Assembly: GCA_900128395.1 (NCBI GenBank)
Contig: LT649494.1
Span: 1 to 23,223, forward strand
Reading direction: 5' to 3'
Source of the DNA: Stramenopiles sp. TOSAG23-2
Lineage: Eukaryota; Sar
Length of the DNA: 23,223 bases
Below the pieces are notes generated by a model that searched no databases, was not told the DNA's origin, and saw only the letters and a list, made by a program, of their open reading frames with translations. The translations under genes and the position numbers were made by a program. Positions 8,586-15,388 of the stretch are shown here, piece by piece (positions within the stretch are counted from its first letter, which is position 1; each line of letters starts with the position of its first letter).

Positions 8586-10724
8586 TCATGACAATACAAC
8601 TTTTACTTTCTCTAAATTGTACCAATTATTGATATATTCTACATATCCACCATCCTTCAATAATCCTTCATATATCATTTTATATGCCTCATATAATTCA
8701 TTGGATACCATTGCTCTTGCTTTTTTTCTTAAATTTGAATCGTCAATTCTATTTAAATGGGTTGGATCTAATGAGGCCAACGCTTCATTTAATTTTAACA
8801 TCTTCATATTTAAAGTTGCACCATCCATACCTTCAACAGAGGATACTGCACCAGATGTTGACAACCCAGCTTTTTGCATGCTTTCAATGGTACTATCAAT
8901 GTCTTTTATAATTTGTAATGCTTTAATCAAATCGCATCCTTGTAAACACGTTTTCACTTGATATACGATCAAAGTTTCCATCCAACTTACTATTTGTTGT
9001 TCCAAGGAACTAGACCATTTTTTAGCAAACTTGTATGATGAAACACACAACCTTATCACATTTAGATTGTTCATCATAAATACAGCCGTGTCCATATCAT
9101 CTAAATGTTGTGAAGCAACTGTACATATATGACGCATCGGTTCAATCATCGACGTTAAAACGTCGGAAAAAATAGAGTTTTTAACATTTTCTGGAACAAT
9201 GGATTGGTTATGAATTGTGCACATTTTCTTTAATTTTGATGCTGAATCGACAATTGGTGATACAACAGAAAGGTTTGTTGCAAAGGATGGTAAGTTTTCT
9301 CGTATATCATTTGCATATTTTTCTAATGAAACTTTAAAATGTTTTTGTGCTTTCACAGAACAATTTTCAAGCCCTTCAATAAATTTACACGATGGCGATA
9401 ATAAATTGCGCAATGTATACAAATAAAATGACAGGACATCAATAATTTGAAAAATGCTAACCATATCATGAGTTTGACTTATTGATTGAATTATTCTAGA
9501 TGATAAGGGTCTTGTCAATCCATTGAATATATTCGATAATGCATTTTTACGACTATATGCAGCTACTGCAGTACTATCAAAATCGTTGTTCATATTCTCA
9601 TTTCCATTAACATTATTATTATCATTTTTGCTGTTATCATTCTTATTATCATCATCTTCCACCAAATTAGTCAAAACATCTGTCTCTGTAGCAATTGATA
9701 CATGTACCCATGCAAGCATATCGCTTAAATATCGAAAAACATCATGTGCATGCAATTCAATAGGACGAGAATTACCATTTGGTCCACTGCTCCCGCGAGT
9801 CAACGCAACTATGAAACGTCTGCGTAAAGAAATTTGCCTAGTTTTAATGACAATTTGTACACAATCATTATAATACTCCGGACGATCTCGAAGTAGATTC
9901 AAAGCACGGCGTGTAATTATCATACCTTTTGCACCACTGCTACCATTATTAGTTGACAAGGATTGAATTTTTTTATCAGAATATCCATCGCCAAGATTCT
10001 CACAATATTCTTTTACCCATTCATATAATCTTGCATAAACCACTTCTTGGACAGATGTTAACTCTTCCAAAGTTTCCAAACTTGCACGTTGAAATACACT
10101 TCCTAACAATGTTGAACTATTTTTTCGAATACGATTTAATTTTTCAACTGTTTGAAAAAATTTCATCCCACCATCACTTTCACGTAATGGTTCATGCCGT
10201 AGCAGTTGGAGTTCCTCTCTTGATAATTGATAATTTGTTAAAAAATCATCTACTAATCCTTGTCGTTTTAATAGATCTTCTTTTTCATCCTGAAGTTTTC
10301 GAGATTGCTTCATAAAAACAGCCGTAGTTCCTTCAGCATGTGTTATTTGTTTTTCTATATTTTGACAAGTATCATCTAATGACTGTACAGTATTATATAT
10401 ATTTTCCAACCTATTTTTAAGTGGTTCAAAATGTTCTAAAAATTCTTTAATATTATTTAAGCCTTGTTCTTGTAAATTTTCACGTAAATTTCTACGTTCT
10501 TCAATTGTATTATTTATTTCATAATTGTCGTCTTCGAGTTTCTTATTATTTATAAAAAGCGGTTCATCAGCAATATTATTCTCAGAAATATCACCATCAT
10601 CATGATTACTTTCCTCACCTTTACCATAAAATTCTGCAACCGCATCTAGTGCTTTTCTAAAATCTGGACCATCAAAACCATTATTTAAGACTGCCTCTAA
10701 TTTTTTCTTTGTAATAATAGACAT
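8586..10724 (-). CDS. COG6: Conserved oligomeric Golgi complex subunit 6
   Basis: The protein is 712 residues, close to the usual COG6 length (about 650-700). The N-terminus has a short acidic, Asn-rich insert (40-75). It is followed by the helical coiled-coil region (about 80-175) in the family pattern (FEPLKNRLENIYNTVQSLDDTC, then KLQDEKEDLLKRQGLVDDFLTNYQLS). The most diagnostic block is about 220-345: QEVVYARLYEWVKEYC, ALNLLRDRPEYYNDC, RRFIVALTRG, RPIELHAHDVFRYLSDMLAWVH. These match COG6 in animals and plants. An acidic Asn-rich insertion (about 356-380) precedes the C-terminal helical region. COG6 belongs to lobe B (COG5-8) of the complex that tethers retrograde vesicles at the Golgi and keeps glycosylation enzymes in place. 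The gene is intronless as read and convergent with the CS-domain gene. Confidence 0.93.
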   Translation of the reverse strand: MSIITKKKLEAVLNNGFDGPDFRKALDAVAEFYGKGEESNHDDGDISENNIADEPLFINNKKLEDDNYEINNTIEERRNLRENLQEQGLNNIKEFLEHFEPLKNRLENIYNTVQSLDDTCQNIEKQITHAEGTTAVFMKQSRKLQDEKEDLLKRQGLVDDFLTNYQLSREELQLLRHEPLRESDGGMKFFQTVEKLNRIRKNSSTLLGSVFQRASLETLEELTSVQEVVYARLYEWVKEYCENLGDGYSDKKIQSLSTNNGSSGAKGMIITRRALNLLRDRPEYYNDCVQIVIKTRQISLRRRFIVALTRGSSGPNGNSRPIELHAHDVFRYLSDMLAWVHVSIATETDVLTNLVEDDDNKNDNSKNDNNNVNGNENMNNDFDSTAVAAYSRKNALSNIFNGLTRPLSSRIIQSISQTHDMVSIFQIIDVLSFYLYTLRNLLSPSCKFIEGLENCSVKAQKHFKVSLEKYANDIRENLPSFATNLSVVSPIVDSASKLKKMCTIHNQSIVPENVKNSIFSDVLTSMIEPMRHICTVASQHLDDMDTAVFMMNNLNVIRLCVSSYKFAKKWSSSLEQQIVSWMETLIVYQVKTCLQGCDLIKALQIIKDIDSTIESMQKAGLSTSGAVSSVEGMDGATLNMKMLKLNEALASLDPTHLNRIDDSNLRKKARAMVSNELYEAYKMIYEGLLKDGGYVEYINNWYNLEKVKVVLS

Positions 10725-11309
10725 TGGAATACTACTAGTAAAACTTTTATGTATACCGCGTTTATAGTTCTGTCTTGTATGTATTGATAATTGTTCTGGA
10801 TTGGAGGGTCTGCCTTTGTTTTAAACTTTGTTTTCTTTTTGTATAATATCATCAATCACATCAATTTACATATATGTATTAAAATAATTGAAATCCTAAA
10901 TCATGATGATTCAATTCATTCATTTTTTTCTTCTTCATGCACTCCTCATGTGCTCATCAGTCAGTGTTTTTTCATCCCTCATTGTTTCAGCCACTAGCAT
11001 ATATACAGCACCACCATCTTCAAAACCTTAATGTGGTATTATTATGTTGTTCATTGTTCATAATTTAATAATATAAATTCTAAATATTTATCGTAGTCTG
11101 CGTCGTCAGACTCTTTCCGGATAATATTATTTTTACGTCCTACCACAACAACCACCCTTTCTTCATATGAAAAAGATAGATGCATAGATAAATTTGACAG
11201 ACACAGCTGGACAGATAAATGTTGTTTATTAAAAAAGAACAAATATCAACATATATATTGTAAAAAAAACATATTACGTTTCGACCACAGCAAGCTGCAA
11301 ATTGTAAAC
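10725..11309. promoter_or_regulatory. Divergent promoter region of COG6 and ECH2
   Basis: The 585-bp spacer between two head-to-head housekeeping genes must carry both promoters. No coding region is apparent. Visible are a pyrimidine-rich patch with repeated CTCAT/CATGCACTC strings at about 10920-10990, a TATATA stretch near 11000, and an A-rich leader just before the ECH2 ATG. No defined transcription-factor site can be assigned. Confidence 0.5.
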
Positions 11310-12203
11310 ATGACAGCCTCAATGTTTGATGCCAAGACCATGGTGGAATTGCCTTATTCTGAATCAAGTGAAATTAAATATAATTTTCAAGACGTGTTAT
11401 TGTATAATTTAGGAGTGGGTTGTACAGACTTGCAATTTATGCATGAAAAGCATCCAAATTTTAGTGTCTTCCCTACATTTCCAATACGATTTGCAGGATC
11501 TGGTGCATGGGAAAGATTTCCTAGGACAACACCAGGATTAAATATTGATGGTGAGCGTTATATGGAATTATTAGCTCCATTACCAGTACCTAAAAGTAGA
11601 AAAGATACAGTGTCAGTTTTCGCCAGTGCAAAAGTATGTGGTTTACATGATAAAAAAACAGGTGCCTTATGTGAGTTTGAAACGTTGATTAAAGATAAAG
11701 ATGGAAAGGATTTAGTCAAATTAATTAACGGTGAATTTTATCGTGGTATTAAAAAATTAGGTGATATTGGTCCATTTCCATCTTATGGAAAAACATATTC
11801 TGAATCAGTCCCACCACCAAAAAGAATGCCTGATATGAATGTTCGCTTGGAAATTCCAAATAATGCAGCACATATATACAGGTTATCTGGTGATTACCTT
11901 CCACATCATATTGATCCAGCTGCAGCAAAACTTGTTGGATATGATCGTGTTATATTACATGGATTATGTACATTGGGAAGAGTCACATCAGCTTTATTAA
12001 CAACTTTATGTAGCAATCAAGTTAATCGTTTTAAAAGAGTAAAGATGAGATTCTCAGCACCAGTTTATATGGGTGAACAATTAAATATTCAGATTTGGTA
12101 TGATGGACCTGGCAGAGTAATTTTTCAAGTTGTACCAAGAGAAAGAAATGAAATATGTGTAAGCCATGCATATTTTGAATTTAAAGTTGATGCGAAAATG
12201 TAA
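11310..12203 (+). CDS. ECH2: Peroxisomal enoyl-CoA hydratase 2 (MaoC-like, hot-dog fold)
   Basis: The protein is 297 residues, the size of stand-alone plant ECH2 and of the hydratase unit of peroxisomal multifunctional enzyme 2. The N-terminal hot-dog half begins with the family motif DVLLYNLGVGC (28-38). The C-terminal half carries the hydratase-2 signature YRLSGDYLPHHIDPAAAK (190-207). D195 and H200 correspond to the catalytic Asp and His, but the usual Asn two positions after the Asp is Leu here and the residue before the His is His, not Leu. GYDRVILHGLCTLG follows as in the family. The enzyme reversibly hydrates trans-2-enoyl-CoA to (R)-3-hydroxyacyl-CoA, needed for beta-oxidation of some unsaturated fatty acids. 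The C-terminal AKM fits the PTS1 pattern [SAC][KRH][LM], which supports peroxisomal import. The last seven codons and stop are duplicated downstream. Confidence 0.9.
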   Translation: MTASMFDAKTMVELPYSESSEIKYNFQDVLLYNLGVGCTDLQFMHEKHPNFSVFPTFPIRFAGSGAWERFPRTTPGLNIDGERYMELLAPLPVPKSRKDTVSVFASAKVCGLHDKKTGALCEFETLIKDKDGKDLVKLINGEFYRGIKKLGDIGPFPSYGKTYSESVPPPKRMPDMNVRLEIPNNAAHIYRLSGDYLPHHIDPAAAKLVGYDRVILHGLCTLGRVTSALLTTLCSNQVNRFKRVKMRFSAPVYMGEQLNIQIWYDGPGRVIFQVVPRERNEICVSHAYFEFKVDAKM

Positions 12204-12432
12204 AAGTGGAACGACAGAAACGTGTATAATATATATAGATATTATTATATTCGTCGTGTGTGTGTTATATAATATTTTTATATAATATTTTGAAGGGTAA
12301 GAGAACATTTTATAAAGTTGATGCGAAAATGTAAAAGTGGAACGACAGAAACGTGTATAATATATATCTAGATATTATTATATTCGTCGTGTGTGTGTTA
12401 TACGAAGTAATATTTATATAAAATATTTTTAT
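12182..12432 (+). repeat. About 131-bp tandem duplication of the ECH2 3' end
   Basis: Copy 1 starts at 12182 and copy 2 at 12313, each beginning TAAAGTTGATGCGAAAATG. Copy 1 contains the final codons and stop of ECH2; copy 2 is noncoding. The copies differ by indels: copy 2 has an extra CT near 12369 and a six-base insertion near 12403 that creates TACGAAGTAA. They lose similarity near their distal ends. This pair is more diverged than the pairs at 8222 and 12490. Confidence 0.85.
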
Positions 12433-12489
12433 CATAGTGCCATATAAAAATATTTTTTCAAATTAATATTTTAAATATTTACTCTTATA

Positions 12490-12775
12490 AAAACAAAAGA
12501 TTATTTATCTCCTCTCTCAATATTTAGAATTTATTTTATACACATATATGTATAATGTAAAAAATATATTATATATTCTGTGTTTTACAAATTATTTCTC
12601 TTCTTATATGATTCCTCTCGTTGCTTTTTTTTAAAACAAAAGATTATTTATCTCCTCTCTCAATATTTAGAATTTATTTTATACACATATATGTATAATG
12701 TAAAAAATATATTATATATTCTGTGTTTTACAAATTATTTCTCTTCTTATATGATTCCTCTCGTTGCTTTTTTTT
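12490..12775. repeat. 143-bp exact tandem duplication at the Cys-rich gene 3' end
   Basis: Copy 1 is 12490-12632 and copy 2 is 12633-12775, adjacent and identical by eye, including the eight-T end. The distal part of copy 2 (12728-12775) is the C-terminal coding end of the minus-strand gene at 12728-13126, so copy 1 holds a detached second copy of that coding end and stop. Confidence 0.95.
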
Positions 12776-13126
12776 CAAAACTTGTACTTCTTTTCTAGCA
12801 CATGTGGTAAAAAGTCTCCATCTATGAAAATCAACCTCACCAGGTTCTAACGGATCATCTCCATAAATTTTATCAAAACATTGAATCGAAGTACATTTAT
12901 TGATACAATTATCATTTTCCTCTGGATGTATTAATTTACATTCTTCTGACGTGATACAATCACGCCGTTTTGCACGCCACACACGATCTAATTTCTTCCT
13001 CTTCGTATGTGCATTTGCAGCTCGAATAAAGGAATTCTTATTATTTTCAACCAAAAAAATTGCTATTACTATTATGAATAATTCAAATAATTTAAAAGAT
13101 ATTTTGAGTTTATGCCAATAATTCAT
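12728..13126 (-). CDS. Small Cys-rich secretory or ER protein, unknown function
   Basis: The protein is 132 residues from ATG at 13126. A hydrophobic segment at about 10-26 (SFKLFELFIIVIAIFLV) acts as a signal peptide or anchor. A basic stretch follows, then a compact domain with six cysteines (C57, C63, C74, C78, C83, C109), enough for three disulfides. Recognisable strings are RDCITSEECKL, NCINKC, CFDKIYGDDPLEPGEVD and RWRLFTTCARKE. From memory this resembles small eukaryotic Cys-rich proteins grouped as DUF4787, found in animals and plants, but I cannot confirm the assignment. The tail is Lys/Arg/Glu-rich and encoded within the 143-bp duplication. It is convergent with ECH2. Confidence 0.7.
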   Translation of the reverse strand: MNYWHKLKISFKLFELFIIVIAIFLVENNKNSFIRAANAHTKRKKLDRVWRAKRRDCITSEECKLIHPEENDNCINKCTSIQCFDKIYGDDPLEPGEVDFHRWRLFTTCARKEVQVLKKKQREESYKKRNNL

Positions 13127-13270
13127 TTTTTTACATTAAATAATAATAATAATAATAATATGTATTCTCTCTTTTTCTTGCTTTTTTTTCTATCTTTTTT
13201 TTGTCTCTCATTAATTTCAAAAATAAATATACACCATATATACGAATATTGTACTCTTCAAGCTTTTACA

Positions 13271-13538
13271 ACTAGATTTTATACTGTATTATTAAATGTA
13301 TACATCCAATACTTCTATATGTATATAGACGACTATTTCAACTTATATTTAAAATACAATATTCAATAATAGTGTAAGTGCAATAATAAAAAATGTATAT
13401 ATCCTATAGGACTAGATTTTATACTGTATTATTAAATGTATACATCCAATACTTCTATATGTATATAGACGACTATTTCAACTTATATTTAAAATACAAT
13501 ATTCAATAATAGTGCAATAATAATAAAAAAATGTATAG
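13271..13538. repeat. About 140-bp tandem duplication
   Basis: Copies start at 13271 and 13411 with ACTAGATTTTATACTGTATT and are identical for about 104 bp. They then differ by small indels in the final AATAATAAAAAATGTATA part. Copy 1 alone ends with CCTATAGG (13403-13410), directly before copy 2. Confidence 0.92.
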
Positions 13539-13540
13539 CT

Positions 13541-13811
13541 AAAGCACACGGGAAGAATACCAGAATACAGGTACTGTATCAATCAAGAAAACTGGAAGTT
13601 GGATTCCTTAACCATCCACACACACCTTATACAGTAATACAACTTGATATATACCACTATAGCAGGTGAATACGATGGCCCAGGTTTTTGCACCCCTATA
13701 GGAAAGCACACGGGAAGAATACCAGAATACTAATACAGGTACTGTATCAATCAAGAAAACTGGAAGTTGGATTCCTTAACCATCCACACACACCTTATAA
13801 TACAACTTGAT
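13541..13811. repeat. About 162-bp tandem duplication
   Basis: Copies start at 13541 and 13703 with AAAGCACACGGGAAGAATAC. Copy 2 has six extra bases near 13731 (CTAATA) and lacks about five bases where copy 1 has ACAGT near 13631. Shared similarity ends at AACTTGAT. The remainder of unit 1 (to 13702) is unique and ends in CCTATAGG (13695-13702) directly before copy 2. Confidence 0.92.
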
Positions 13812-14070
13812 GTGGGCATGGTGGGCATATTTTTATTTTGATTTTGGACAACCACAGACAACAACAACACCACAAATAATCATCATGCAATTCGGCATCA
13901 TGCACTCATCATTATTAAATATAAATGTATAGACGATCATATATCTGATATATATAGATGTACTTGATAACACGTCATACACTAATCATATTATAGCATT
14001 GGATACGAAACACATTGTATACAACACACATAAACACATATATACATAAACATATATATATATATATATC

Positions 14071-15081
14071 ATGTCCAGTCCCCCACCACTTGATTTAAAT
14101 TTCATCAATACGTTCCTACACCAAGTATGGAAAGATGATTTAAAAGTAACACCAAAACAATTTCAACCAATACCATCGTTTGATAATCATATGGATATTG
14201 TCAAGGAAGAACAACAAATTGTGAAAGAAGATGAAGCCTCTTCACGACGCACTGTGCTGGTGAATGAAAGAATTTTAAAATTGCAAATGAACAATCCAAC
14301 AGATTTTGGTGGTCCAATTGATTGGAAATTTGAACTAAGTGCATTTAGAGTATTACCATATCCATCTTATTATACAAAACCATTTCATAGCATACCAGGT
14401 GGTTGGTTATCAAAATTTGCAGCTGAAAACAATCGTATCGCAATGCAAGCTATTTATCAAGATGCGCACCCAGAAGCATGTGAAGGTGTACGTAAAGAAT
14501 TGTCAAAGTTCGTACCAAAAAGCTCTACTCGAATTGTTGATTTAGGTAGCGGTGATGGCGATGGTCCTGCCATTACTGCGCGTATGTTTCCGAGTGCAAA
14601 AGTCATTGCTATTGAAGCTTCTCCGTTTATGATTGTATGTGGTCGTAGACAAAATCGTGATTGTGTAAATTTAGAATTTCATCATCAATTAGCTGAAAAC
14701 ACTTATATACCATCTAATTCTATTGATACCGTGACTGTTACATTACTTTTGCATGAATGTTCTAATGAAGGCAAGAGAAATATATTAACTGAAGCATATA
14801 GAATATTAAAACCTAATGGTACAATAGTTTTAACTGATACGCCACAAACTGATTTATTTACTTACCGAGGATTTTATGAACCATGGAAACATCAATGGAA
14901 AGATTTTAATGCTACAAAATCATTATCAAATGTTGGATTTGTCAATATAATTGACCATGGAATTGTAGGTGGAGATGGACATGTTAAATCCATTGAAGAA
15001 CATAAGGAGACAAGTGTGGAAAGTACTGATAATCGTTTATTTGTCTTTACAGCAATGAAAAAAATGAAATCAAGTTTGTAA
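14071..15081 (+). CDS. Class I SAM-dependent methyltransferase
   Basis: The protein is 336 residues. About 150 N-terminal residues precede the catalytic fold, with a distinctive block VLPYPSYYTKPFHSIPGGWL (94-113). The Rossmann-type domain shows motif I IVDLGSGDGDG (155-165) for SAM binding, the acidic end of strand 2 at E182 (VIAIEASP), a motif II region at about 216-228 (NSIDTVTVTLLLHE), and motif III around 244-256 (RILKPNGTIVLTD). The LKPNG string is typical of the UbiE/type-11 group. No transmembrane segment or clear targeting peptide is seen. The substrate cannot be told; small molecules such as quinones, sterols or lipids are usual for this group. It is intronless as read and convergent with the coiled-coil gene. 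Confidence 0.82.
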   Translation: MSSPPPLDLNFINTFLHQVWKDDLKVTPKQFQPIPSFDNHMDIVKEEQQIVKEDEASSRRTVLVNERILKLQMNNPTDFGGPIDWKFELSAFRVLPYPSYYTKPFHSIPGGWLSKFAAENNRIAMQAIYQDAHPEACEGVRKELSKFVPKSSTRIVDLGSGDGDGPAITARMFPSAKVIAIEASPFMIVCGRRQNRDCVNLEFHHQLAENTYIPSNSIDTVTVTLLLHECSNEGKRNILTEAYRILKPNGTIVLTDTPQTDLFTYRGFYEPWKHQWKDFNATKSLSNVGFVNIIDHGIVGGDGHVKSIEEHKETSVESTDNRLFVFTAMKKMKSSL

Positions 15082-15388
15082 AAAAAAAAAAATACGCGGC
15101 TTCGTATCATATTATTCGAAATTTTAAATATATTTTAATTTAAATAAAAATAAAATGATGAATATAAAAAATGTACGCTACACGAATATTTTAATTTTTT
15201 ATTCCTACCCATTGACAATTCCTACTCTCAAAAGAATACATTGACGGAGCCAATATTAATATCTATAAATAAGAGAATTTTTAAATTAAGTATCTCTCTA
15301 TTATTTTCCATGATACGAACGACATTACGAGTATATGATACGTACGTAACACTTCGTACCTGTTTTTCTTTTCTTCTTTTCTTAAATT
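15082..15388. other. Convergent 3' spacer
   Basis: A poly-A tract follows the methyltransferase stop, and AATAAAAATAAAATG at about 15142 resembles polyadenylation signals. CTTCGTATC (15100) and ACTTCGTAC (15351-15359) are versions of the recurrent TACGAAGT string; the second lies about 30 bp beyond the coiled-coil gene stop in sense orientation for that gene. No gene was seen. Confidence 0.5.

Larger units (their letters stand above)
13127..14070. other. Divergent spacer with two adjacent tandem duplications
   Basis: The upstream DNA of the Cys-rich gene and the methyltransferase consists largely of the duplications at 13271 and 13541. An (AAT)n run lies at about 13138-13160. The part next to the methyltransferase (13812-14070) is single copy, with CAACAACA/CATCATG repeats and a (TA)n tract at about 14050-14068 directly before the ATG. 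No credible coding frame was found. Confidence 0.6.

Noticed and set aside
13112-13369. 85-codon frame with polyasparagine and a Phe/Leu-rich stretch
   Set aside because: Arises from a microsatellite and T-rich DNA, overlaps the start of the Cys-rich gene on the other strand, and runs into a tandem duplication.
12182-13811. CRISPR-like or satellite array
   Set aside because: Each locus has only two copies, units differ between loci, and there are no regular spacers.
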